The notes: a model not told the origin generated them from the letters alone. Positions 20,633 through 32,866 are shown, counted from the stretch's first letter. The stretch: DNA of 64,000 bases from Ligustrum vulgare (GCA_963555705.1 OY743190.1:17801491-17865490), one strand, 5' to 3'. Numbers and translations: made by a program.

Positions 20633-21726
20633 GTTTGACATGCCCAGTGCAACTCATGATACATGTAAGAAAATCAATTTATGTAAATTTACAAGAGCAT
20701 GACTTTACGAGAACATTACTTTAACAAAAATGTTTACAAGTGCATAACTTTACAAATAAATTTATGAAAACATAACTCTTCGAGAAAGTTTACAAGAAAG
20801 ACTAGTTATGTAAGTTTTTACGAACACGTAATACCACAAGTATAATAACGTAATTGGAGTTCATAGGAAGAAAAACTTTTCAAAAATGTCTAAATTTATT
20901 TAATAACATGCTTGTGACCACTCTAAAACCCTCAACTTAAAAGATAGCATTTAATCGAGAAATTTGGATAAAATTTAAAAAAATTGACGCGCAGACCCCT
21001 AGGTGTTGATATTGGGGTCGACACCAAACAAATTGAGGCTACACTGTTGGGTCGGTGTCGACACCAATACAGAGGGATGTCAACACCAACACTATTTTCG
21101 AGGTAAAATAATTTTGGTGTTGAGATCTAGGATTTTGATGTCCTCACGTAATAATCAAAAATCAACGTTTTCATTAAAATCGCAACTTAAATAGTATATT
21201 TGTTTAGGTATTGATACAAAGAATCGAGTATCGACATCAAGCCTTTTATTGTCGACATATAGTGTTTTACATTTTAGTATATTACTTTTAAGTTCTACTT
21301 GTGTTAACACTTGATCTATTCGATCTCGATATTACATATAATGAGACTTTTGTCTCGTGAGTGTTTACACTTGGAAGCCACTTGGGCTTCCAAGTGTTGA
21401 CATTTGAAAAGAAAACACTTTTTCTTTTACGTGGGAGCTTTTCCTATCGATGAACATCGTCTCAAGATATCACATCTATCATAAATATCTGTATCATATT
21501 TTATCTTGTAGGCTCTAAATTTCCTATGTTTAACTATCATTTCAAATATAAGTAACCAAATACAAATCCATATAAATTATTTCAAATCAATTATCAGTTT
21601 GCAAAGTCAAGTAGTCTAATAATGAAATCAAGTATAACAAGTAATCACTTACTTGATTGGCGGTACTTCAGATGATGACTTGACAGATATGTACACTAAG
21701 CAGTGTACAGAATCTTACAACCAAAT
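20633..21726 (-). other. Decayed LTR or leader sequence left of J
   Basis: No gene seen. It has runs of TTTACAAG/ACATAAC-type degenerate repeats (20660-20850), several copies of the palindrome GGTGTCGACACC or near-copies (21010-21070), and a 13-bp stem hairpin at 21367-21397. The GGTGTCGACAC motif recurs inside LTR J (about 23063 and 23133), so this is probably leader or older LTR of the same family. Confidence 0.35.
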
Positions 21727-21727
21727 G

Positions 21728-21739
21728 CTCTGATACCAA
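21728..21739 (-). promoter_or_regulatory. PBS of element J, minus strand
   Basis: The minus strand reads TGGTATCAGAGC, a few bases from the LTR end at 21743. This shows that LTR J is the 5' LTR of a minus-strand element whose interior is mostly lost. Confidence 0.75.
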
Positions 21740-23420
21740 ACTTGTCACGCCCCAAAATTTTCAAAACTTATTTATTTATTTATTTATTTATTTTTTAAAA
21801 TACTTCACTTAGAATAAAATTCATTTATTTAAAAGTAACGATATTATTTTTACAATTGATTTTCAGAATAGATTTTTCTTAAACCAATTCCTTTAAAATT
21901 AAGAAATATAAATTTTTAAAACAATAGATCTTGACTTTAAAATAATGAGTTCGACAAAAGTGTGACAGTTCTAGTACAAAAGTTCTTCTTTGGTGGTAAG
22001 TCCACAACTCACAGGTCGTCACCTAACGCAGCACTCTCTATCAAGCTATCTGAAGATCCACGCCAATCCTTTTTACATTAATAATTACCTGAGAATTTAA
22101 GATTCATGGGGTGAGCGTACACTTGTTTAGTGAGTAGAATATGGTGCACATGTGTTATTGCACATTGAAACACAATTCAACATTACAAGTAATCGATGCA
22201 TATGTATATTCTTTTCAGAATTATTGTTTTCAGGGCCCGTTTATATATTATCTAATCTACCCCAAAGCGCTTATCATTTCCATAACCCGGATATCGATAC
22301 CATAACACATCAGATTACATAGGACTATTTCATTCTCTAGGGCTTCTACATCCTTGTCATCTTTCACCATGTTCAACTCCAACAAGGATATTAGATCACC
22401 ACGTCGTTTTTCACAATCCTCGAAGTTGCGAGGTTCTCCTAACATCATCAACATCGATATCCAAAACAACACATTGATTACCTAGGGGGCTAGAGTTCAA
22501 ATCTATAATCCATATGCACAAAACTCTTCTTTATGCATAAATTTTCTTTCATGATTCATTATATATCAAATGTTATTACATTTCCAGAACATGAACCGAA
22601 TATAATTTCATCATATCATGTTATAATATATGTACCACATAATAAGGTATATCGAATATTCAGTTCATTAATTCAATGATTCAAATAACCATATTCAACT
22701 CACATTATAATAGAATCATAATTTACATAAACATATCCACTCACTTATAATCATATAATCTAATATACATGTTATTCAAACGATCCAAATAAACATATCC
22801 TACTCATGGTTTATTGGATGAATGAATCTGTGAACAGCTCCTAGGATGACTTTCATTTGGAATAAGGGTCTTTCAACTAGCTTTGAACGGAGTGTATGAA
22901 TAAATAAGGACATAAATCCTAGTACATAAATCCCCATGAGTTTTACAATATATCAATAGAAATATAATCGAATCAGGAGTTCAACGCACTTTACGGATTG
23001 CAAATTGGAGTTGTAAAACAAAAGTTATGGATGAATGAAGTCAGGCTGTCGAGCTATCCGTTTGGTGTCGACACGAAAGTGTCAAAATCATCGTTTTAAG
23101 CCCAGATGAACATGGTGTCGAAATCAAACCAGTAGGTGTCGACACGAAGTATATTTTCAGAGCTTCAAATCCGTATTTCTTGGTTGTTTTGATCCAAAAT
23201 CATTTGTTTTTTTTTTAAGCAATACCACTCGTGTGGCTTATTTTATATCATAAAATGCAAAAATACAAATAAAAGGAGGGGGGCATAGACCTGACCTCCA
23301 GCAAATGTAAAGTACGACAATGGAAATAGAAATTGAAACTAAAAGCAGGAAATACAATGAAGAATAAGTGTGATCATGGTAATTCGAGTAGTCCACTGTG
23401 TCCTCTGGATCACTAACTAG

Positions 23421-24166
23421 TTAAAGATGACGTCTGGGACGTGGAACCTCTCTGATGGAAAGAGGATCACCCACCCATGGACCATGGGTAGGTCGGAATG
23501 CAGGTGCCTCTGATCTTAAGATAGGTCCCATATGTGAAGTGGCTGATCTAGTGACTAAGGGGACCTGTGGTGTATGTTCTCCAGATGAAGATGATGTAGC
23601 TATTGGTAAATCTGCCTCAGTATTCTGTATGCAATCTCCTAAACCCATCCCATCAATATCACCCTGGATCTGTGCCGAGAAGGAGTTGATGAAGGTGTAG
23701 AAGTCTGAGTACTAGAGGGCTTGGCAGATGGGGTCTCTCCAAAGAGTTTGAGGACCAAGTCTTCAATGGCAAACCTCAAAGAGGATGTGATCTTCATGCG
23801 GTGTTTTTCCTTGAAGTGGTCTAACAAAAGCTGCTTAGCCTTGGAGTGCTCTGAGCCTAACTCCGTCAGCATACCCTGGGCAAGAAGCTGTGGACTTGTC
23901 CCTACTGACCCATGAGATGACTGTGTTGTCTCTACAGAAGGTGGGGAGCTAATGTGTGTAGTAGCTATGGGTGGTACCTTTGTAGCAGGTGTAGGAGTAG
24001 GAGACATGGGAAGTACCTCAATAGGAGCCTGTGGAGGATGCTCAGCTATGTTAGATACTGTCAATGAAATAGGCTCAATAGATGTAGGAATGGTCTGTGT
24101 GGCCTCTATCAGAACCTGTGGTATGATCTCAGTAGTAGGAGCGGGTTGATAAAACATGTTTGTCAA
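23421..24166 (-). pseudogene. LTR-resident Pro/Ser/Thr-rich reading frame in J
   Basis: Two overlapping minus-strand frames (24166-23639 and 23648-23421) look like one protein of about 245 residues broken by a frameshift near 23690. The first part is Thr/Pro/Ser-rich, followed by a short helical segment (ELGSEHSKAKQLLLDHF) and another low-complexity region. I do not recognise it. It starts about 110 bases downstream of the predicted LTR start site. The segment also ends in a T10 run (23207-23216; poly(A) on the minus strand) and is bracketed by AAAATCAT at 23196-23203 and 24291-24298, so it may be a retroposed cDNA inserted in the LTR. Confidence 0.4.
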
Positions 24167-24300
24167 TAAAAAGGATAGATTATAACGTATTGAAACATGA
24201 TTTTGACATGAAATCAGTACTTAGGACTTGAAAGAGGAGAAATGGATTCTGTAGCATTTTGGATCTGATTTCTGATATGTTTTCTTGTTTAAAATCATCC

Positions 24301-24312
24301 CTATTTATAGAG
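24301..24312 (-). promoter_or_regulatory. TATA box of LTR J
   Basis: The minus strand reads CTCTATAAATAG, a textbook plant TATA box, about 135 bases before the ATG at 24166. Confidence 0.6.
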
Positions 24313-24954
24313 AAAGATGGCTTCACGGATTGGAGCAGAGGAGATGGATGTATAGGATTGAAGCTTTTCCTTCATGGCTAAGAAACAATATTTTAATGCC
24401 AAGCTTGAGGTGTCATTCCATTTTCATGCAGCTGGAGGTGACTCATGTGAGCTAAAACCGGATATGGAGGTTTAATGTCTAGCTCATGCTTCTTGCTTTC
24501 CAGATTTTACAGTTTCAGGGTGCCATGTTTGAGGTCAGATTTGAGGTAGTAAACGAATTCCAAATTGGGTGTTCTTGGTCTTATTTCAAAGTACTCATGG
24601 ATTACTTTCATATGGAATTTGTTTCACAAGGTTTGGTTAACCGAGGTGAGAGTTATGGATTCTCAAACGGTCGAGGAGCCAACTTTGAAAATTCACTGAG
24701 AGCTGTGCATTAATCAAAATGATGAATGGATTTCAGATTCTCGAAGTTTACTTCGAGCACTTATCCATATATATGAATTATGCATTTATCAAAGGTCGGA
24801 AGTGGTCAAAATAATCTTCTAAAGAAAGGCGTTTAAATACGTTTTATGTAACTTTTCATTTAATTAAAAACTCCATTTTTATTTCTTTAACTTCCAAAAT
24901 AATTAAATAAATTCTAAAGCACTTTTATTATGTCACAATGGAATACTAAGGACG

Positions 24955-25554
24955 TCATAATTTTTTGGGTTGTTTCAATTGCAAGTACCACTCCCAAATC
25001 CCCAAGGAATTTTCTTGGCCATACATGGCTTCTTTGGCTGTTTCACAAGCTATAACACATTCAGCTTTCATGGTAGAGTCAGCGATGCATGACTGCTTCA
25101 CTCCATATGATAGCACGACCACCAAGAGTAAAAATGGCCCCTAACGTGGACTTTCTTAAGTCCACATTAGTCTAAAAATCTGAGTCGGTATATCCTACCG
25201 GAACCAAGTCCTGCGCTGAGTAAACAAGCACATAATCTATCGTACTTCGAAGATAGTTGAATATATGCTTCACTGCTACCCAATGGTCTTGTCCAGGGTT
25301 ATATTGAAAACCATAATCCCAACAGCATAATAAATATCGAGTCTAGTACATAGCATGGCATACATGAAACTACCCACAGCAGATGCATCAGGTATCCTAC
25401 TCATTCACTTCACCTCGTCAGGAGTTTTCGGATACTGCTCCTTCGACAGGTGATAAATTCCATTCCTAAAAGGTAACAAACCTTTCTTGGAATCTTGCAT
25501 AGCAAATCTAACCAGAATTTTATTAATGTATGAAGCTTGAGATAAAGCGATGCG
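24955..25554 (-). pseudogene. Copia element H: end of reverse transcriptase and RNase H
   Basis: The minus strand translates, with interruptions, as the end of a Ty1/copia polyprotein: LSQASYINKILVRF, then LLPFRNGIHLSKEQYP, and finally a tail ending QLKQPKK-L before a stop at about 24955. The Ala-Asp-rich RNase H part is present but contains in-frame stops and shifts. The rest of H lies beyond two later insertions (I and E). H therefore reads on the minus strand across 15 kb, with its 3' LTR missing on the left. Confidence 0.75.
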
Positions 25555-25559
25555 CTTAT
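25555..25559. repeat. Solo LTR I target duplication (CTTAT), left
   Basis: CTTAT here and at 27064-27068. Removing I restores the H reading frame at the protein level. Confidence 0.85.
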
Positions 25560-27063
25560 TGATAAGCGTATTTTATACACTTATTTGTATGTCTAAATTA
25601 GGATTAATTATTGTCGCTTGGGAATATTTGCTATTTAATTTAAGTTTATTTGTTTACTTTTCAGAAAATGTCCCAATTGAAGAAGAAGGAAGCAATTAAT
25701 GGAAAAATGACACAATTGGATGTTAATTAGAGCTAAACTGGACAAGTGAGGAGTTTGTAACGTCAACCGGGAAGGTTCATAGTGCTCAAGTGAACAAATC
25801 AGAGGTTGAAGGACCCAAGTAAAGGAATTGAGAGCTTAAATGAGCAAATCGAGAAGAAGATAAAGTTTGGGGACTAAATTGCAAAAATTGGAAGTTGAGG
25901 ATTGAAGGTGCAATTAAAAGTCAGGGACTAAATTGTACAGCAGAGAAAAGAGGAAGTCGCGATCGCCGGATACGTTCCACACGATCGCGAGATGGTGCAA
26001 ATTCTTAACCCGAGAGTTTAGAACGTCTACCACGCGATCGCCAGAGGTTCTACCACGCGATCGCGCGGTTGTCCGACTGGGCCGCAGATCAGATTTTTCT
26101 CGCGATTTTTAACAGGCTTTGGTATTTTTGACCTAGGTTTTCTCCAAAACCTATATATACAACATAAGAGGCACGAAAATCAGACCTCTGCCTCTCCATA
26201 GAACGAGCAACAATAAAGATTTCAACATCAAATCCTTGGAGATTCCAACATCGGAGAGGGGCGTGAATTGAAAACAATTGAAGAATTGATAATTGGTGCA
26301 ATCTTTCCATTCTTTATATTGTTTTTCAATGAACGTTTATTTTTACTGTTTTTGTTATTTCATGATGATGTGTAACTAATTTTAACGTTCGGATGAACGA
26401 TGTAGCCTAGTTAATTATTTTAATGCCATATTCCTTGTTTTAACGCTTTAATGCATGTGTTGATTTATTATTGCGTTTAATGCGTGAATGAACTGGACAC
26501 TTATTCATGATTTCATGTGTTATTTCCATAATCCGAGAGGTGAGTTAATAACATAGATCTAGGTAATAAATCCGGTAATTGAACGAGAGATAGAGATATA
26601 CTCTTGTAATTATTGCGGTAGTGTGTGTATTCTTGTGTGTAATGCATCTAGATAAGGAATATTCGGACCCTCTGTAGAGATACAAGGTTGACTTACTTAG
26701 GTAGGGTTGATTTAAACTCGAGAGAGGAATCTCAATTTAAATTAGTGAATTCGACCGAACACACAAATAGGAAATAAAACTGGAATTGGAATTGATTTAA
26801 TTAGCTAGGTGAATTCGTGAATCCCAACTACTTTACAATCTTATTTGAAAACAAAACAAGTTAACAATTCTTTTTAATTCATTAGTTCCATTTCTTAATT
26901 CGAGATTTTTATTCTTAAAACGATTTTCATTTGTTCAAATAAAGTTAAGAACTGAAATATTTCGGTAATTAATAGCGGTCCTCGTGGGAACGATAATTCG
27001 GACTCTAAGGTCCACTTTATTACTTGATTGCGATATCGTACACTTGCGATTTCAAACACAACA
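25560..27063 (+). mobile_element. Solo LTR I (Athila/Tat-like)
   Basis: A 1504-bp sequence from TGATAAGCG to ACACAACA, flanked by CTTAT duplications and lying inside the H pol frame. No PBS or coding sequence is adjacent, so it is a solo LTR left by recombination between two LTRs. The closing part, with CGGTCCTCGTGGGAACGATA and ACTTGATTGCGATATCGTAC, resembles the ends of Athila/Tat LTRs. Palindromic CGCGATCGC segments lie near 25975-26070. The small frame at 26089-26310 is not a gene. Confidence 0.8.
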
Positions 27064-27068
27064 CTTAT

Positions 27069-27084
27069 TCTTCCGAGCCCGAAT
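27069..27084 (-). pseudogene. 16-bp remnant of H between I and E
   Basis: This short piece plus the flanking duplications encodes the IRARKNK part of the H frame, linking FILGIQF (right of E) to RIALSQ (left of I). It proves that I and E are independent insertions only 16 bases apart. Confidence 0.75.
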
Positions 27085-27089
27085 GAACT

Positions 27090-28283
27090 TGTTAATTTTA
27101 TATTATTGGAATTTTCTATTTTTCACAAATGTGTAATTTAAGAATACTCGATTTAATTACTAAATACGTGTATTTAGTAATTTATTAAGTTTAATTAAAT
27201 TATGCAAATATTTATTGAAGAAAAATATTTCTTATTTTCGAGAAAAACATTTTATTGTTCGAAAGATAATGATCAAGAAATATTGATATTGACTTGATCA
27301 TAATCTCGAAAATATTGATATTGATTTCGAAATCTTGATCTTCTTATTTTGGTAAAATTCTTGATAGTAGATTGTGATTATTCTTGACACTCAAGCTTAT
27401 CCAAGATATGGTAAATGTCTTCTTAATATGGTCAAAAATATTTCAATCTTATCTTTGCATATGATAAGATTATCATCTTGATAAGGGTCGAGCTTATCTA
27501 CACATGTAAAGATTTGTTGGACGAAAATCAATGTTGTGAAAATTTTTGATAAGGTCGAAAATATAAAGATAATATTTGAGATCCTATTTTATGGTAAGAT
27601 CTTTTAAGATTTATCATTATCATTGTTTATGGTAAGGTTTATTAAAGGATAATTATCTTACCTTTTACTAATGATCTCTACCATGTTTTGCAAGTATTAG
27701 AGATCTTATGCAATAAGGAAAACTTGGGAGTCAAGTGAACCTGATTGCACTTTAAATAGGAGGAAAACGGGATGTTTTCACAAGACGTGAAAAGATACAA
27801 AATCCGTGTGGAGCTTATCAATATACACGTCCACTTTAGAAGTCTTGAAGCTTTATTTTCATGTGGTGCAAAAATAATTAAAGCTTCAATTGTATTGTGA
27901 CTTCAATACTCTGGGAGGAGGATTCAATCACTTAGAGAAGGAAATAATTTCAGCGTGAAGATCAAACAGAAGGTTTGGATCAAGATCGAACGGGAGTTCA
28001 TGTTGCTGAAAAGTGTTGCAGAGTCAAAGAAAACTACTGAAGAGTGGTGGGACGCATGTTAGAGTTTTTTCCACGTTAAACTCAAATTATTGTGTTCTTG
28101 TCCATTTACAATTCCACACAATTTATTCTTGTTGTTTAGGTTTTACTATCCAGACGAATCTGCCTGTGCAAGATTCATCTGGTACTGCACTAAACAAAAC
28201 TTAACGATTTACTGTTAACTGATTACGGTCCAGACTTGTCTGTGACAATCTGTTTATAAAATTTAGACAACCTCATATTTTCA
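27090..28283 (+). repeat. Element E 5' LTR
   Basis: 1194 bp, from TGTTAATTTT to ATATTTTCA, followed by the PBS TTGGTATCAGAGC at 28285. Compared with the 3' LTR and the LTR of D, about 165 bases are missing near 28050. These include the segment with CCTTATATAGTG that may be the TATA region. Confidence 0.85.
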
Positions 28284-28333
28284 ATTGGTATCAGAGCGGG
28301 TTCACTTCTAGAAAGTGAGGTTCGGTTGTCTAA

Positions 28334-29161
28334 ATGGAAAATTCTGCATCTCTTAGGCCACCTCTGTTAACTGGTAGTAACAATGCATATTGGAAAATTT
28401 GTATGGAAATTTTCATTCAATCTATTGATGAACGTTGTTGGGCTTCTGTTCTTGAAGGTTAAACAACACCCACTGTCACTGCTGGAGGTGTTGTTATAGC
28501 TATAGCTAGAAATGCTTATACTGTAGATGAATTAGCTAATGTAAATTGGAAATCTAAGGCACGTAACGCTATTGTTTCTTTGGTTGATCCAGGTCAATTC
28601 AGACTCATCTCCTCCTTAAGGACCGCCAAGGAAGCATGGGATGCTTTGAGGATAGCAAAGGAAGGAACCAATGCTGTCAAAACCTCCAAGTTACAGATGA
28701 TCACTCTAGTGTTTGAACAACTATCTATGGATGAGAAAGAAGACTTCAAAAGCTTCTACACCAGATTGAGTGATCTCACCAACTCAGCTGAAGCTCTCGG
28801 GAAAACCTATTCAAATGAATAGATTGTACAAAAAATCCTTAGATCTTTACCAGACAGGTTCCATGAAAAAGTGACAGCAATTGAAGAAAGCAAGGATCTT
28901 TCAACCATGCGAGTTGAGGAACTTGTAGGGTCATTGATGACCTATAAGTTAAATCTGACCCGTAGAAAGAAAGACAAATCACCAGGGACTGCCTTCAAGA
29001 CGAACAGTGCCAATCCAGACGACTCGGCGAGACTGATGAAGATGAAAATTTCGTACTTCTCACTAGACAATTTAAAAAGTTACTCAAGGGCAAACAAAAA
29101 GAAAGATCCACAAATCTTCAAGGCCAGAATAAAAAACCGCAATAAAAATGGAAGAAAAGCA
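28334..29161 (+). pseudogene. Element E gag, first part
   Basis: Starts MENSASLRPPLLTGSN from the ATG at 28334, as in D (41360). Contains the copia gag landmarks LVDPGQFRLISS, FKSFYTRLSDL and IVQKILRSLP. Broken by a TAA near 28459, a TAG near 28820 (CAG in the D-type sequence reads as GAG CAA) and a one-base loss near 29025 that shifts the frame. Interrupted at 29166 by solo LTR F and continued at 32020. Confidence 0.8.
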
Positions 29162-29166
29162 ATTTC
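29162..29166. repeat. Solo LTR F target duplication (ATTTC), left
   Basis: ATTTC here and at 32015-32019. The uninterrupted sequence is seen in D at about 60210-60225. Confidence 0.88.
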
Positions 29167-29953
29167 TGTAAGGCCGCTTTTCAATTTTACGTGCAACTTT
29201 AATTTTCGCTAAATATCTATGTTACTGTGATTATAAATTATAAATTTGTGATATTTAATGTCTATAATTTGAATTATTTTACAGTGGAAGGACTTGGGCG
29301 CCGTCTCGATTAATGTACCAATTAAAAAGTTTATATATTGTTTACGTACAATTTTACATTTAAGTGACAAATTTCATTTAATTTGATATTGGGGTAAGTT
29401 TAGGGGCTATTGGGGAGTCAAATAGAAGTTTTGGACTTAAATTACTAAATTATAAGAGTTGGGGGATTGAGTTGCTAATTTTCGAAAGTTTATACATAAA
29501 CCTAGCCTAATAACCTCAGACTCTCATCCCTCTCTATCTCATGCCTCTCTCGCTCTACCTTGATCTCTCTCTCTCGCCTCACGTCCCTCGCTCTCAGCCT
29601 CTCGCTGTCTCGCTCTCGCCTCTCACGCTCCCAGCCACCCTCATCACCGGTAGTAGCTACTGCCGCCGACCACTGCCGCCGCATCCACCACCTCCCCTGC
29701 ACGGTAAGGTTCCCTTTCTCCCTCCCTCTCGAGCGTAGCTGCTCGGACTCGTCACACCCGCGCACCCACATGGCCACACTCGCACACATCCACGTATATA
29801 TGGAATAATATACATCTATATGTGGGATTTCGGGTTTTACAGTAACTTGCAGATTTCGAATTTGACTGTAATTTCAGAATTTTTGTAACTCAGTTGTTGA
29901 TTTCAAATTCTTGATAATGGGTGTGTATATCTGTGTATATATTATTATGTGTA

Positions 29954-30022
<69 letters not shown>

Positions 30023-30076
30023 GTAAATTTCAGATTTCTATGTGTAATTGGATTTTAGTATAAATGAGTATCTCGA

Positions 30077-30132
<56 letters not shown>

Positions 30133-32014
30133 TATATCTGATTTCGAAGATTTTAAATTAGTTAACTGAGATTTCAAAATTTGGATTTTTACAGGTTTCG
30201 AATTTTTAATTGAAAATCAAATGTGTATGTTATATATGGGTCATTCTTGGATTTAAAATTTTGGATTAGGTTTGATTAGTTTTAAGTTTGATTGAAACCT
30301 TATTTTGAATATTTTCAGATTTTAAATAGTTAGAATTTTAATGGAACATTTGTTCGTAAAGTTCGACTAAGATATAATTTAGTTTGAGATGTGAGTAAAT
30401 GGATTAGTACAATTCGTAAGTTGCATGAAATTAAGTCCCTTATTTCAATTATGATTTTTGTGTAAACGTGAGTAATAATTATAATTTCTAGATTTTGAGA
30501 AAATTGTAAAGTCGTGTACATTTTTCAAACTTTGGTTTTGATTTAAGTACCTTAACAGTTAAGCTTATAATGTTGTGTCGAATGGTTTAATCTTTTGCTT
30601 TCGAGTATGATATGGAAGTATTTAATATATATTAATACCTTGTTTGGAATAAATGACCACAAGAAAGAAAAGGGAAAGAAGATTTATTGTTTTAACTTGT
30701 TTAATGTTAAAGGACTGATGAATATATGAATTTGCACTGAAAGTATATTTTATTAAATGAATGGATACAACTAGGATTTTGGTACATTGACGACACGGGC
30801 AGTCGAGGCTCCTCCACTTACAAATTCAGAAACGGTAAATGCTAAGGACGTCAAGTAAGTAAACTTCCCCCTATTTTCATCAAAGTTGAATGTAAATGTG
30901 AAAGTTATGTGTAAATGACTGTCTTGCAACTAAATTGCTTTGATGAATTTCATTTACTTTGTGAAAGTATATGTTATTATGAAGAATGTTCAAGCATGCA
31001 CATTATCATGTCATTGCATCATCAAGCATGCATTGGCATCGAAATTGGGAAGTGAAATGTTTTTAAATGAAAGAAATGTGTCAAGGTGCAAGTTTGTTCA
31101 AAAGTTATGTATCCCAAGTTTTTAAAGAAAGAATGGGTGTACTTCTAGTTCATGAAAGTTGCGAGTGGGAAATGGGGCGCGGGGGACCCGCGTACCCGAA
31201 TTAAGTCGCTTTGCGACGGAATGTTCAACCGTTTACGGTGGACTGTTAAACCGCTTTGCGGTGGGAAAGTGAATGTTAAACCGCTTTGCGGTGGAAATGC
31301 GCATGTTAATCTGGTTCCAAATAAATAATTGCCCACTGTATTCTGATTGATTAGAAGTTACATCAAGTGAGCTCACGATGGAATGAAGTGAAGTTTTGAA
31401 ATGTTAAGTGAAAGTTTGAAAAGTTTGAAAGTTTTGGAAAGTAAAGTAAATGGGGATACATACATGGAATTTTCGAAAAGCATTCATGTCATAAGCATGC
31501 ATTCATGCATACAGTTTACTTACTGAGCTTTAGCTCACCCCAATCCCTCCCCAACATTTCAGGTGATGAAAGTTAGGTGATCCGAGGAGAGCACTCGGCA
31601 GCTGACTCAGGCTATACCCGCATCAACGCTTTAAAAATAAAGTTAAATTAGAGTTTATTTCAATTTCTAATTATTAATCCTTTAATTCATGTATTATTGA
31701 GGTTAAATTACCTCTTATTTCATTTGCTAAAGTTTATTTACTTGGAATTGTATTGTTGAGGAGTTTGGGACTTATTATAATGGTTTGGATGATGTTTGGG
31801 ATGGAGTGAGTTGTGATGTGTATTTATAAATGGTTTTGATGTCCCTCTACAGGTTGGCTATGTCCAATTTACAGAGGAGATTCTGTCGAAATTTTTCTAA
31901 CAATTTCATAATAGAAAATGAAACGTTCAAATGTTTTAAACGATTATTTCCGCATATAATGTGAATGGAAGTTAACACGCCTAGGTTTTAGATACTGAAA
32001 CTTGGGGTGTTACA
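29167..32014 (+). mobile_element. Solo LTR F (gypsy type) inside E gag
   Basis: 2848 bp from TGTAAGGCCGC to GGGTGTTACA with ATTTC duplications and no interior, hence a solo LTR. From left to right it contains degenerate 'ggggactaaatt' repeats (29400-29490), a CT-rich block (29520-29640), two long AT microsatellites (29965-30018, 30080-30128), four small hairpins in tandem (31205-31292) and a stem-loop TGAGCT-tt-AGCTCA (31524-31537) followed by CCCC. Orientation is inferred from the stem-loop, which sits near the 3' end of the LTR in related elements. Frames near 29502-29808 are CT-skew artefacts. Confidence 0.85.
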
Positions 32015-32019
32015 ATTTC

Positions 32020-32866
32020 TATCCTAAAAATAATGCTAACTCGTCTGAAGGAAAGGCTAAGAGTCGAATTCAATGCAGAGAATGTGAAGGATATGGACAC
32101 ATTGCAGCTGATTGTCCTAATACTCAAAAGAAGACCAAAGGAAGGAAGGCCATGAATGTCACATGGAGTGATGGAGACTCAGATGAATCTGAATCAGAAT
32201 CAGACAGCAGCAATTCTGAAAAACAAGTAACTACCCTTACTACTTTACAGCTGTTTGGTGCTTAATCTGGTAACTCTTCTTATGCGGATGAATCCGGACC
32301 AAATACTGAAAAATTGAGAAAGGAACTTCAAGATGCAGAAGAGAAGATCCAACTGTTGCAGGCCTTTGTTGAGCACAGTAGGGAACGACGATTGGACGTA
32401 TCTGCAGTCTCAGATGTTGAACAAAATGAGGTAATCAGGTTAAGTTCAGAACTTGCTAAAGCACAAGACAAAATCAAGAAGCTGGCACTTGGATCTGTGA
32501 AGCTTGATGAAATCCTGAACAGTGGCAGACCTGTCAGCTTAAAAACAGGTCTTGGATATGAAGGTAAAGGTAAAAATCATGACCATAAAATAAATTTTGT
32601 AAGAGAATCTGGATACAGATGCATCAAAAAAATAGAAATTATACAGATGCATCTACCTCTCATCATCATGAATACAATGCGGCGGGAACTCAAAACTCAC
32701 ATCCAGCCAGGAACTATACAAGGAGACAATTTCAGCCAAATCTGTACAAGCCAGATGAGTCTATCCATCAGAACGACAGGAAATTTCAACCTCGACAGAG
32801 TCGGCAGGATACATCTGTTTTCCAGGTATTCTATAATTCTTGTGCTAAATCTGGTCATGATGTATT
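32020..32866 (+). pseudogene. Element E gag, second part with zinc knuckle
   Basis: Contains the CCHC knuckle CRECEGYGHIAADC (about 32074), an acidic Ser/Glu patch and a coiled-coil-like segment (KLRKELQDAEEKIQLLQAF, about 32315). These are typical of the long gag of SIRE/Maximus copia elements. A TAA near 32263 and a frameshift near 32620 interrupt it. A second, damaged knuckle (SCAKSGHDVFRC, about 32843) follows in the next frame. Confidence 0.75.

Larger units (their letters stand above)
21743..24937 (-). repeat. LTR J (5' LTR of a truncated minus-strand gypsy element)
   Basis: About 3.2 kb with ends TGTCACG...GTCACA on plus, forming the expected inverted termini, and a PBS just outside the left end. 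No partner LTR exists in the window. A TATA box at 24301-24312 on the minus strand would start transcription near 24275, directly ahead of a Pro/Ser/Thr-rich frame. It adjoins the end of copia element H at 24955. Confidence 0.7.

Noticed and set aside
23455..24149. Plus-strand frames of 64-81 residues in LTR J
   Set aside because: Antisense shadows of the longer minus-strand frame, which has the TATA box and better length.
29502..29808. Overlapping frames rich in Arg/Glu or Ser/Leu
   Set aside because: Products of the CT-rich block in solo LTR F.
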